Part shown: one piece after another, positions 1-6,697 of the stretch
Numbering within the stretch: position 1 is the stretch's first letter
Layout of the letters: every line of letters starts with the position of its first letter
Source: Stenotrophomonas_A sp035539015
GTDB lineage: Bacteria > Pseudomonadota > Gammaproteobacteria > Xanthomonadales > Xanthomonadaceae
Direction of reading: 5' to 3'
NCBI GenBank assembly: GCA_035539015.1
Contig: DATLJF010000160.1
Span: 1-15,387 of the forward strand
Length of the DNA stretch: 15,387 nt
The notes under the pieces: model-generated
Seen by the model: the letters and a program-made list of their open reading frames with translations, nothing else
What the model was told of the DNA's origin: nothing
The model's database searches: none
Program-made: the position numbers and the translations under genes

Positions 1-660
1 GTTGTCGGCGTTGATGAAACTGTAGGTATGCGAGCCGAAGCCGTGCATGTGGCGGTAGCCGGCCGGGATGCCTCGTTCGCTCATTACGATGGTGACCTGG
101 TGCAGCGACTCCGGCAGCAGGGTCCAGAAATCCCAATTGTGCGCGGCGCTGCGCAGGTTGGTGCGCGGGTCGCGCTTTACCGCCTTGTTGAGGTCGGCGA
201 ACTTGCGCGGGTCGCGCACGAAGAACACCGGCGTGTTGTTGCCGACCAGGTCCCAGTTGCCTTCCTCGGTGTAGAACTTCACCGCGAAGCCGTGGATATC
301 GCGTTCGCCATCGGCCGCGCCACGCTCGCCGGCTACCGAGGAGAAGCGCACGAATACCTCGGTGCGCTTGCCGATTTCCTCGAACAGACGGGCACGCGTA
401 TACCGGCTGATGTCATGGGTGACGGTGAAGTGGCCGAACGCGCCCGAACCCTTGGCGTGCATGCGCCGCTCGGGGATGACTTCGCGGTTGAGATTGGCGA
501 GTTTCTCGATCAGCCACACGTCCTGCATCAACACCGGGCCGCGTGGACCGGCAGTCATGGTGTTTTCGTTGTCCACCACCGGCGCGCCGAAGGCGGTGGT
601 CAGTGGCGATTGACTAGGGGCTTTGGAACGAGGCTTTGAATCAGAACGATGCTTGCTCAT
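1..660 (-). CDS. katA: Monofunctional haem catalase, N-terminal part (runs off left edge)
   Basis: Breaks down hydrogen peroxide to water and oxygen in the cytoplasm. I translated the minus strand from an ATG at 660; 220 codons stay open to the window edge, so the C-terminal half, including the haem-ligand tyrosine, is outside. The N-terminus carries the family hallmarks TTAFGAPV, MTAGPRGPVLMQD and REVIPERRMHAKGSGAFG with the distal catalytic His68. VRFSSVAGERGAAD, FAVKFYTEEGNWDLVGNNTP (catalytic Asn141, 73 residues after the His as in bovine catalase) and LPESLHQVTI follow. The sequence most resembles small-subunit bacterial catalases of the KatA kind; the symbol is a family-level choice, and katB/catB naming is possible. 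The ribosome binding site is weak (AGGCG). A promoter lies about 70 bases upstream, and mutS ends 262 bases further upstream on the same strand, separated by REP palindromes, so the gene is probably transcribed alone. Confidence 0.93.
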   Translation of the reverse strand, partial: MSKHRSDSKPRSKAPSQSPLTTAFGAPVVDNENTMTAGPRGPVLMQDVWLIEKLANLNREVIPERRMHAKGSGAFGHFTVTHDISRYTRARLFEEIGKRTEVFVRFSSVAGERGAADGERDIHGFAVKFYTEEGNWDLVGNNTPVFFVRDPRKFADLNKAVKRDPRTNLRSAAHNWDFWTLLPESLHQVTIVMSERGIPAGYRHMHGFGSHTYSFINADN

Positions 661-726
661 GGCGGGCGCCTGCAGTTGCTGGGAGCCTGCAGGCTAGGTC
701 ACTGGCCGCGCCGCGGGAAATCGATT

Positions 727-755
727 TTTAGAACCGTTGCGATAGCCGGAGTCAA
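727..755 (-). promoter_or_regulatory. Probable sigma70 promoter of the catalase gene, with OxyR-like half-sites
   Basis: Read on the minus strand there is a -35 hexamer TTGACT (750-755), a 17-base spacer and a -10 hexamer TCTAAA (727-732), matching consensus at 5/6 and 4/6. This predicts a leader of about 60 bases before the ATG at 660. Two ATAG tetramers on the plus strand (742-745 and 764-767) are spaced exactly 22 bases apart, the repeat distance of OxyR sites (ATAG-N7-CTAT-N7-ATAG-N7-CTAT), and overlap the -35 region. The intervening CTAT elements are poor (CAAC, GCGT). The promoter is fairly credible; OxyR control is only a suggestion. Confidence 0.55.
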
Positions 756-832
756 CATATTAGATAGATCGCATGCGTCGCGAATACATGCAGAAATGAG
801 CTTGCTTTTGGTGATATCGCGATCTGACACCT

Positions 833-895
833 TCGGGGCTGAAGCCCCTCCTACAGGTTCTCCAGCACCAATGTAGGAGCGGCTTTAGCCGCGAC
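833..895. repeat. REPIN-like inverted pair of GTAG-type REP palindromes
   Basis: Two imperfect palindromes face each other. The right copy (872-895) is TGTAGGAG followed by the stem CGGCT-TT-AGCCG. The left copy (833-855), read on the minus strand, is TGTAGGAG followed by the stem GGGGCT-TC-AGCCCC. Both begin with the GTAG tetranucleotide that defines the REP class associated with RAYT (REP-associated tyrosine) transposases, common in Stenotrophomonas, Xanthomonas and Pseudomonas. The 16-base gap between them has no conserved motif that I recognise. The pair sits between the mutS stop codon (922) and the catalase promoter, where the hairpins could limit read-through or stabilise the 3' end of mutS mRNA. 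No transposase gene is in the window. Confidence 0.85.
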
Positions 896-921
896 CGGAA
901 ATCCACGGCCGCCAGTCGCCA

Positions 922-3543
922 CTACAGCAACGCCTTCAACCGATACAACGCCTCCAGCGCCTGCTTCGGCGTCAGCTCATCCGGATCCAACGCAGCCAAC
1001 GCTTCCTGCGCCGCGCTGTTGGCGGGTGCGAACAGGCCAAACTGTTGCGGCGCGTCCAGCGCTTGCGGCGCCATCTGCGCGGCGTGGGTTTCGCCGCCGC
1101 GCTGTTCGAGCTCGGCCAGGCGCCGCCGCGCCTGGGCCACGGTTTCGCGCGGCAGGCCGGCGAGCGCAGCCACCTGCAGGCCGAAGCTGCGGTTGGCCGG
1201 GCCTTCTTTCACCGCGTGCATGAACACCAGCGCCTCGCCGTGCTCCACCGCATCCAGGTGAACATTGGCGATGCCGCTCGCGCCGCCTTCTACGGTCTCG
1301 TCGGCGAGTGCGGTCAGTTCGAAGTAATGGGTGGCGAATAGCGTGTAGCAGCGATTGCGGTGCGCCAGGTGGCGCGCCACCGCATCGGCCAGTGCCAGGC
1401 CGTCGTAGGTCGAGGTGCCGCGCCCGATCTCGTCCATCAGCACCAGCGATTGCGCGGTGGCGTGGTGGAGGATGTAGCTGGTCTCGGCCATCTCGACCAT
1501 GAAGGTCGATTGCCCGCGCGCCAGGTCGTCGCCAGCACCAATACGGGTGAGGATGCGGTCGATCGGCCCGATCACCGCGCGCCGCGCCGGCACGTAGCTG
1601 CCGATATGCGCCAGCAACACGATCAGCGCGTTCTGGCGCATGTAGGTCGACTTGCCGCCCATGTTCGGGCCGGTGATCACCAGCATGCGGCGGTCGGGGT
1701 ACAGGTCGAGGTCGTTGGGCTCGAACGGCTGTTCGCGCACCGCTTCCACCACCGGGTGGCGGCCGCGCTCGATGCGCAGGCACGGTGCGGTTTCCAGTTC
1801 CGGCGGCGACCAGTCCAGCGCCTGTGCGCGCTCGGCGAAGCCGGCGAGCACGTCGAGCTCGCTGAGTGCGCCGGCGCAGCGCTTGAGCGGTTCGAGGTGT
1901 TCGCCCAACGCGTCAAGCAGCCCTTCGTACAGCAGCTTCTCGCGCGACAGCGAGCGCTCGCGCGCCGACAGCACCTTGTCCTCGAACGACTTCAGTTCTT
2001 CGGTGATGTAGCGCTCGGCATTGGCCAGGGTCTGGCGGCGGCTGTAGTGCAGCGGCGCCTTGTCGGCCTGGCCCTTGCTGATCTCGATGTAATAGCCGTG
2101 GACGCGGTTGTAGCCCACCTTGAGCGTGCCGATGCCGCTGCTTTCGCGCTCGCGCAGCTCCAGGTCGATCAGGAATTGGTCGGCGTTGGTCGACAGCCGT
2201 CGCAGCTCGTCCAGCTCGGCGTCGTAGTCGCTGGCGATCACGCCACCGTCGCTGAGCTTGAGCGGCGGCTGCGGTGCGACCGCGCTGGCCAGCAGGTGCG
2301 CGACCTGGGCGTGCTCGCCGAGTTCGGCCGCCAACGCCTGCAACCGCGGCGAGTCCAGCGGCGCCAGCAGTGCGGCGATATCCGGCAGCATCGCCAGGCC
2401 ATCGCGCAGGGTCGACAAGTCGCGCGGGCGCGCCGAACGCAGCGCCACCCGGGTGAGGATGCGTTCCAGGTCGCCGAGCGCGCGGAAGCGCTCGCGCAGG
2501 TCGGCTTCGGTGCCGCGGTCGATCAGCATGCCCACCGCGTGGTGGCGCTGCACCAGCACCTCGCGCAACCGCAGCGGCCGGTGCAGCCAGCGGCGCAACA
2601 GCCGCCCGCCCATCGGCGAGACGGTGCTGTCGAGCACGCCGAGCAAAGTGTGGCGGGTATCGCCGTCCACGCGCGTGTCCAGTTCCAGGTGCCGGCGCGT
2701 GGCCGCGTTCATGGCGATCGCTTCGGAGGCGGTCTCCATCGCGATCGCGGTCAGGTGCGGCAGGCGCTGCTTCTGGGTTTCCTCGACATAGCCGAGCAGG
2801 GCGCCGGCCGCGGCGATCGCGCGCGGGCTTTGCTCGATGCCGAAGCCGGACAGGTCGTGCAGCTTGAAGAACTGCAGCAACTGGCGGCGGCCACTGTCGC
2901 TGTCGAACAGCCACGGCGCGCGCCGACGCAGGCCGGTGCGCTGGCGCAGGAACTCCGGCCAGCCCTCTTCGTCGGGTACCAGCAGTTCGGCCGGCTCCAG
3001 CCGCGCCAGTTCGGCCTCCAGGGCATCCTCGCTGTCCACTTCGTTGACCAGGAAGCGGCCGCCGGCCAGGTCGGCCCAGGCCAGGCCGTAGCCGGCCTTG
3101 CCGCGCGACAGCGCCATCAGCAAGGTGTCGCGGCGCTCGTCCAGCAATGCCTCGTCGGTCACCGTGCCCGGGGTGACCACCCGTACCACCTTGCGCTCGA
3201 CCAGGCCCTTGGCCAGCGCCGGGTCGCCGATCTGTTCGCAAATCGCCACCGATTCGCCCAGCGCCACCAGCCGCGCCAGGTAGCCCTCGTAGGCATGTAC
3301 CGGCACCCCGGCCATCGGGATCGGCGCGCCGCCCGAACTGCCGCGCTGGGTCAGGGTGATGTCGAGCAGCCGCGCGGCCTTGCGCGCATCGTCGTAGAAC
3401 AGCTCGTAGAAATCGCCCATGCGGAAGAACAGCAGCAGGTCCGGGTAGTCGGCCTTGGCTGCGAAGAACTGCTTCATCAGCGGGGTGTGTTCCTGGGCTC
3501 CCTTGCCGGGTTTGGTGCTGCCTTCTGGATCAATGCTTTGCAA
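922..3543 (-). CDS. mutS: DNA mismatch repair protein MutS
   Basis: Recognises mismatches and small loops after replication and recruits MutL. At 873 residues it has the usual full length. The mismatch-binding domain carries the F-x-E motif in RMGDFYELF (Phe45, Glu47), then PMAGVPVHAYEGYL and GESVAICEQIGDP. A connector and helical core/clamp fill roughly residues 140-580. The ATPase domain has Walker A GPNMGGKST (residues 625-633, Lys631), GDDLARGQSTFMVEM, and Walker B LVLMDEIGRGTSTYDG (Asp704, Glu705). The C-terminal tail, ending ELTPKQALEALYRLKALL, fits the dimer/tetramer helix. The start is a TTG at 3543: an in-frame stop lies five codons upstream (3556-3558), a GAGGA ribosome site lies about 9 bases upstream, and the next in-frame ATG (Met23) would remove the conserved HTPLM segment. 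The preceding redoxin gene ends 147 bases upstream, so mutS may have its own promoter, although I see no strong one. Confidence 0.97.
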   Translation of the reverse strand: MQSIDPEGSTKPGKGAQEHTPLMKQFFAAKADYPDLLLFFRMGDFYELFYDDARKAARLLDITLTQRGSSGGAPIPMAGVPVHAYEGYLARLVALGESVAICEQIGDPALAKGLVERKVVRVVTPGTVTDEALLDERRDTLLMALSRGKAGYGLAWADLAGGRFLVNEVDSEDALEAELARLEPAELLVPDEEGWPEFLRQRTGLRRRAPWLFDSDSGRRQLLQFFKLHDLSGFGIEQSPRAIAAAGALLGYVEETQKQRLPHLTAIAMETASEAIAMNAATRRHLELDTRVDGDTRHTLLGVLDSTVSPMGGRLLRRWLHRPLRLREVLVQRHHAVGMLIDRGTEADLRERFRALGDLERILTRVALRSARPRDLSTLRDGLAMLPDIAALLAPLDSPRLQALAAELGEHAQVAHLLASAVAPQPPLKLSDGGVIASDYDAELDELRRLSTNADQFLIDLELRERESSGIGTLKVGYNRVHGYYIEISKGQADKAPLHYSRRQTLANAERYITEELKSFEDKVLSARERSLSREKLLYEGLLDALGEHLEPLKRCAGALSELDVLAGFAERAQALDWSPPELETAPCLRIERGRHPVVEAVREQPFEPNDLDLYPDRRMLVITGPNMGGKSTYMRQNALIVLLAHIGSYVPARRAVIGPIDRILTRIGAGDDLARGQSTFMVEMAETSYILHHATAQSLVLMDEIGRGTSTYDGLALADAVARHLAHRNRCYTLFATHYFELTALADETVEGGASGIANVHLDAVEHGEALVFMHAVKEGPANRSFGLQVAALAGLPRETVAQARRRLAELEQRGGETHAAQMAPQALDAPQQFGLFAPANSAAQEALAALDPDELTPKQALEALYRLKALL

Positions 3544-3690
3544 GGGAGTCTGTCCTCATCGCCGTGTGCCGTGCCGCCCAGTTTAATTTGTCTTGCGGGC
3601 GGGCGCGGCAACCGACGATGTGCCCAGGATGGCGCGGATAGCGGCGGGAGCTGCCGCTGACAAGCCGTCCCAGGTCATCGCGGCGGTCCT

Positions 3691-4278
3691 TCAGCGGACC
3701 TGGATAGGCATGGCGGCGGGACGTGGATTGCCTGCCTGCTGCGCCAACAGCTGGCGGATCTTCGCCTCGGTCTGGGCATAGTTGCCCTCGCCGAAGTGCT
3801 GGTACACCACGCGCCCGTCCTGGTCGATCAGGTACAGCGCCGGCCAGTACTGGTTGCCATAGGCGTTCCAGGTGTCATAGCCGTTGTCCTGGGCTACCGG
3901 ATAGGTGATGCCGAAGCGCTTCACCGCCGCCTGCAGGTTGTCCAGCTGCTTCTCATAGCCATATTCGGGCGTGTGCACGCCAATGACCACCAGGCCCTGG
4001 TCCTTGTAGTCGGCATGCCATTGCTTTACGTGCGGCAGCACGTGGATGCAGTTGATGCACGAGTAGGTCCAGAACTCCACCAGCACCACTTTGCCGCGCA
4101 ACTGCTGCAGCGTATGCGGCGGGCCGTTGAGCCAATGGCCGATGCCCTTGAATTCGGGCGCCAGCGGCGCCGGTGCGCTGTGGGTCGGCTCGACCGGGTC
4201 GGCCTGTACCTGCGGCGAGCAAGCACTGGCAAACACGGTGGCGGCCAGCAGCATGACGAGGGGCTTTAGCTTGTTCAT
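3691..4278 (-). CDS. Thioredoxin-fold redoxin lipoprotein (TlpA/DipZ C-terminal type)
   Basis: A 195-residue envelope thiol-disulfide protein. Residues 1-20 form a lipoprotein signal (MNKLKPLVMLLAATVFASAC) with probable lipidation of Cys20; the lipobox ASAC is slightly off consensus. After a proline-rich linker, the thioredoxin fold has the active site in FWTYSCINC (Cys74, Cys77) and the cis-proline loop in YWPALYLID (Pro146). The W-T-Y-S-C-x-N-C motif is typical of the soluble domain of mycobacterial DipZ and related redoxins, rather than of CcmG. It starts 2 bases after the ccdA stop codon, with an AAGGA ribosome site inside the end of ccdA, so the two are translationally linked. I infer that it receives electrons from the CcdA partner and reduces periplasmic thiols or peroxides; the substrate is unknown. 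A short GGTCC/GGACC hairpin overlaps the stop codon but lacks a U-tract. Confidence 0.85.
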   Translation of the reverse strand: MNKLKPLVMLLAATVFASACSPQVQADPVEPTHSAPAPLAPEFKGIGHWLNGPPHTLQQLRGKVVLVEFWTYSCINCIHVLPHVKQWHADYKDQGLVVIGVHTPEYGYEKQLDNLQAAVKRFGITYPVAQDNGYDTWNAYGNQYWPALYLIDQDGRVVYQHFGEGNYAQTEAKIRQLLAQQAGNPRPAAMPIQVR

Positions 4279-4280
4279 GG

Positions 4281-4988
4281 TCAGAGTCCTTGCGAGAGGG
4301 AGGGGAGCCATTGCGTGGCCCAGGCCGACACCAGCACGTCGTACTGGAACAGTTGCAGCAGGGCCACGCCGATGGCCAATGCGCCGAACAGGCGGCGGAA
4401 CAGATCGGTGCGGTGTTGCAGGAACGCCAGCCGCGCCGACACCCAGCGCCCGCCGTAGGCGATCAGCAGCATCGGCAGTCCGGCGCCGAGGGCGTACACC
4501 GCCAGCAGCGAGGTCGCCTTGCCAGCGGCTTGCGAACTCGCCGCCAGCGACAGCACCGAGGCCAGTACCGGCCCGGCGCACGGCGTCCATGCCAGGCCCA
4601 ACGACGCGCCGACCAGCAGCGGCGCGAACGTGCCGGCGGGGCTGCCGGCGGCATAGGCACGTTGCGGCCAGAGACCGGCGCGCCATTGCTGCACCTTCAT
4701 CACCAGCCACTCGAACGGCCGCGGCCAGAAGCAGGCCAGGCCGGCCAGCAACAACACCGCGATGGCGCCATCGCGGATCACGCCTTGCAGCGCACCGGAG
4801 CTGGCCGCGAGCGTGCCGATCAGCAGGCCGCTGGCGGCGAACGTGGCGACGAAGCCGGCGACGATCAGCAACGGCCCGCTGCGGCCGCGCCCGCTGCTGC
4901 TCGCCAGCACGATCGGCAGGACCGGCAGGATGCACGGTGACAGGACAGTGGCCACGCCGGCGGCGAGGGCAAGCAGGTACGCGATCAT
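4281..4988 (-). CDS. ccdA: CcdA/DsbD-type membrane thiol electron transporter
   Basis: A 235-residue inner-membrane protein of the CcdA/DipZ N-terminal family, which carries reducing equivalents from cytoplasmic thioredoxin across the membrane. It is almost wholly hydrophobic with about six membrane segments. The two redox cysteines sit in the diagnostic helix starts ATVLSPCILPVLP (Cys19) and GLAWTPCAGPVLA (Cys137), which form the disulfide shuttle in this family. The ATG at 4988 gives the normal N-terminus directly before the first helix; no strong ribosome site precedes it. The redoxin lipoprotein follows 2 bases downstream, which makes the pair a split equivalent of DipZ. A role in cytochrome c maturation is possible, but no cytochrome c or ccm gene is nearby. 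The 129-base region upstream, after ohr, holds an inverted repeat and a TGT-type repeat that may be its control region. Confidence 0.88.
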   Translation of the reverse strand: MIAYLLALAAGVATVLSPCILPVLPIVLASSSGRGRSGPLLIVAGFVATFAASGLLIGTLAASSGALQGVIRDGAIAVLLLAGLACFWPRPFEWLVMKVQQWRAGLWPQRAYAAGSPAGTFAPLLVGASLGLAWTPCAGPVLASVLSLAASSQAAGKATSLLAVYALGAGLPMLLIAYGGRWVSARLAFLQHRTDLFRRLFGALAIGVALLQLFQYDVLVSAWATQWLPSLSQGL

Positions 4989-5061
4989 GGTCGTGTCTGC
5001 GCGGTGGGTGTGGCGTCATTCCATCGCGCCGCGGTATCGGGCCGGTGTGCGCAAAGCGCGG

Positions 5062-5112
5062 TTTTGTAAGCGAAGCCACGCCGGGGCGAGCGCGGCGACA
5101 TTTCGCTACAAA
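5062..5112. repeat. Inverted repeat enclosing a GC-rich core, upstream of ccdA
   Basis: Left arm TTTTGTAAGCGAA (5062-5074) and right arm TTCGCTACAAA (5102-5112) pair with one unpaired base, around a 27-base GC-rich centre. The stretch 5070-5088, read on the minus strand, is CGCCCCGGCGTGGCTTCGC and matches 8892-8910 at 17 of 19 positions. The repeat lies between the ohr stop codon and ccdA. It has no U-tract on either strand, so it does not look like an intrinsic terminator; a promoter or operator region for ccdA is more likely. Confidence 0.5.
5095..5110 (-). promoter_or_regulatory. Candidate response-regulator site upstream of ccdA
   Basis: On the minus strand the sequence is TGTAGCGAAATGTCGC, a direct repeat TGTaGC-N4-TGTcGC with a 10-base period. 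This is the geometry of OmpR/PhoB-family operators and resembles the two better repeats between the SDR operon and the two-component genes (8950-8965 and 8980-8995). It lies about 107-122 bases upstream of the ccdA start. Assignment to the regulator encoded at 9120 is inference from similarity only. Confidence 0.3.
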
Positions 5113-5117
5113 GCGGC

Positions 5118-5534
5118 TCAAACCACGCGGATCTGCACGTCGATGTTGCCGCGCGTGGCCTTGGAATACGGACAGGTGCGGTGCGCTTCGTCCACCAGCG
5201 CTTGCGCCTGCGCGCGCTCCAGCCCCGGCAGCGAGACATTCAGTCGTGCCTGCAGTTGGAAGCCGTCCCCGACCTTGCCCAAGTCGATTTCGGCATCGAC
5301 GGCGAGATCGGCCGGCACGCTGATCTGCAGCTTGCGCGCGGCGATCTTCATCGCGCCTTCGAAGCAGGCCGACCAGCCGGCGGCGAACAATTGCTCCGGG
5401 TTGCTGCCCGGGCGGTTGTTGCCGGGCGTGGACAGGGCGATGTCGAGCTGGCCATCGTCGCTGCGGGCATGGCCTTCGCGGCCGCCGGTGGTGTGGGTCT
5501 TGGCGGTGTAGAGCACGCTATCGAGGGTCGTCAT
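5118..5534 (-). CDS. ohr: Organic hydroperoxide resistance protein (Ohr, OsmC/Ohr family)
   Basis: A 138-residue cytoplasmic thiol peroxidase that reduces organic and lipid hydroperoxides, normally recycled through lipoylated proteins. The catalytic pair is Cys57 in AAGWSACFEGA and Cys121 in HRTCPYSKATRGN. The conserved Arg19 (TGGREG) and Glu47 (SNPEQLFAAG) that surround the active thiol are present. Length and motifs fit Ohr rather than OsmC. The start ATG at 5534 has a GGAGA ribosome site. It lies 63 bases after the stop of the alpha/beta hydrolase gene on the same strand, so it is probably the last gene of the SDR-hydrolase operon. The usual partner, the MarR-type repressor OhrR, is not encoded in this window, so its control may differ from the textbook ohr-ohrR arrangement. 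Confidence 0.93.
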   Translation of the reverse strand: MTTLDSVLYTAKTHTTGGREGHARSDDGQLDIALSTPGNNRPGSNPEQLFAAGWSACFEGAMKIAARKLQISVPADLAVDAEIDLGKVGDGFQLQARLNVSLPGLERAQAQALVDEAHRTCPYSKATRGNIDVQIRVV

Positions 5535-5597
5535 GGGTTTCTCCAGGGGTAAGGCGCAGACAAAGTGGATCGGTTTCGTTGCTCGGCGCCGACGCGG

Positions 5598-6668
5598 TTA
5601 CAGGCGGGTGGCGTCGATCACTGCCTGGGTGAATTCGCCCGGTGCTTCCTGCGGCGGGTTGTGGCCGATGCCGCCGCTGAAGGTGCGGTGTTCGTATTTG
5701 CCGGTGAACTTGCCGGCGTAGGCGACCGGTTGCGGATGCGGCGCGCCGTTGGCGTCGCCTTCGATGGTGATGGTCGGCACGCTGATCGGCGGCAACTGCG
5801 CGAGCTTGGCCTCCAGCGCCGCGTACTTCGGCTCGCCCGCGGCCAGGCCCAGGCGCCAGCGGTAGTTGTGGACGACGATGGCGACCTGGTCGGGGTTGTC
5901 CAGCGAGGCGGCGCTGCGGGCGAAGGTGGCATCGTCGAACCGCCACTGCGGCGAAGCCAGCTGCCAGATCTGCCTGGCGAATGCGTGGGTGTACTTGGCA
6001 TAGCCGTCGCGGCCGCGATCGGTGGCGAAATAGAATTGGTACCACCACTGCAGCTCGGCTTGCGGCGGCAGCGGCTGGCGGCCGGCCTCCTGGCTGCCGA
6101 TCAGGTAACCGCTCACCGACACCAGCGCCTTGACCCGCTGCGGCCACAGCGCGGCGACGATATCGGCCGAGCGCGCGCCCCAGTCGAAGTCGGCCAGGGT
6201 CGCGCGCTGGATGTGCAGGGCATCCATTAACGCGATCACATCCGACGCCAGCGCCGCCGGTTCGCCATTGCGCGGCGTGTCGGCCGAGCGGAAGAGCGTA
6301 CCGCCGTAGCCGCGCAGGTGCGGCACGATCACGCGGTAGCCCTGCGCGGCCAGGCGCGGCGCCACTTCGGCATAGCTGTTGATGTCATAGGGCCAGCCGT
6401 GCAGCAGGATCACCACCTCGCCCTTGGCCGGGCCGAGCTCGGCGTAGGCGATGTCGAGGTCGCCGGCAGCGACGTGTCGGTTGGCGAACAGCGCGGCGGG
6501 CGGATTCGTTGCCGACGGCGGCACTGCCGGCGTTGCCGCATGGGCGGCGCCGGTCAGCAGCAGTTGCGCGGCGAACAGCCACGGCGCCAGGCTGGCGAGG
6601 GCGGCGACGCGCGGGTGCGGGCGAGCCGCAGGGGGACAGGTTCGGGCAATCGTGGCAACGGTGTGCAT
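5598..6668 (-). CDS. Secreted alpha/beta hydrolase, epoxide hydrolase/haloalkane dehalogenase type
   Basis: A 356-residue alpha/beta-hydrolase with a Sec-type signal peptide: a long basic N-terminus, a hydrophobic stretch around residues 21-40, and probable cleavage after AAHA (residue 44). The oxyanion loop HGWP is at 90-93. The nucleophile elbow reads ADFDWGARS with Asp162 in place of serine, which marks the aspartate-nucleophile branch (epoxide hydrolases, haloalkane and haloacetate dehalogenases). The histidine is His336 in GGIGHNPPQEAP, and the acid is plausibly Glu303 or Asp305. A cap domain fills roughly 190-275. The ATG at 6668 has a clear AGGAG site 7 bases upstream, whereas longer in-frame extensions would run into the upstream hydrolase gene. 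It follows that gene by 29 bases. The substrate is not known; periplasmic hydrolysis of epoxides or halogenated compounds is inferred from family. Confidence 0.88.
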   Translation of the reverse strand: MHTVATIARTCPPAARPHPRVAALASLAPWLFAAQLLLTGAAHAATPAVPPSATNPPAALFANRHVAAGDLDIAYAELGPAKGEVVILLHGWPYDINSYAEVAPRLAAQGYRVIVPHLRGYGGTLFRSADTPRNGEPAALASDVIALMDALHIQRATLADFDWGARSADIVAALWPQRVKALVSVSGYLIGSQEAGRQPLPPQAELQWWYQFYFATDRGRDGYAKYTHAFARQIWQLASPQWRFDDATFARSAASLDNPDQVAIVVHNYRWRLGLAAGEPKYAALEAKLAQLPPISVPTITIEGDANGAPHPQPVAYAGKFTGKYEHRTFSGGIGHNPPQEAPGEFTQAVIDATRL

Positions 6669-6697
6669 GACGTTCTCCTGAGAAGGGGGGATGCGGA

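Noticed and set aside
684..695. Perfect 12-bp palindrome AGCCTGCAGGCT in the catalase leader
   Set aside because: Short and GC-rich, with no partner site or known binding factor; it may be chance.
649..876. 75-codon plus-strand open frame in the catalase-mutS gap
   Set aside because: It runs antisense through the catalase start and promoter and into the REP palindromes, with no protein motif.
1360..3660. 766-codon open frame on the plus strand opposite mutS
   Set aside because: It is the antisense shadow of the GC-rich mutS gene, shows low-complexity Arg/Gln/Ala-rich protein without any motif, and has no ribosome site.
5062..5112. Inverted repeat read as a rho-independent terminator of ohr
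   Set aside because: The loop is 27 bases and no U-tract follows on either strand; its core recurs upstream of another operon, which fits a regulatory element better.
4279..5121. In-frame N-terminal extension of the redoxin to 476 residues
   Set aside because: The extra part overlaps ccdA in another frame; the ATG at 4278 has a ribosome site and begins a lipoprotein signal.
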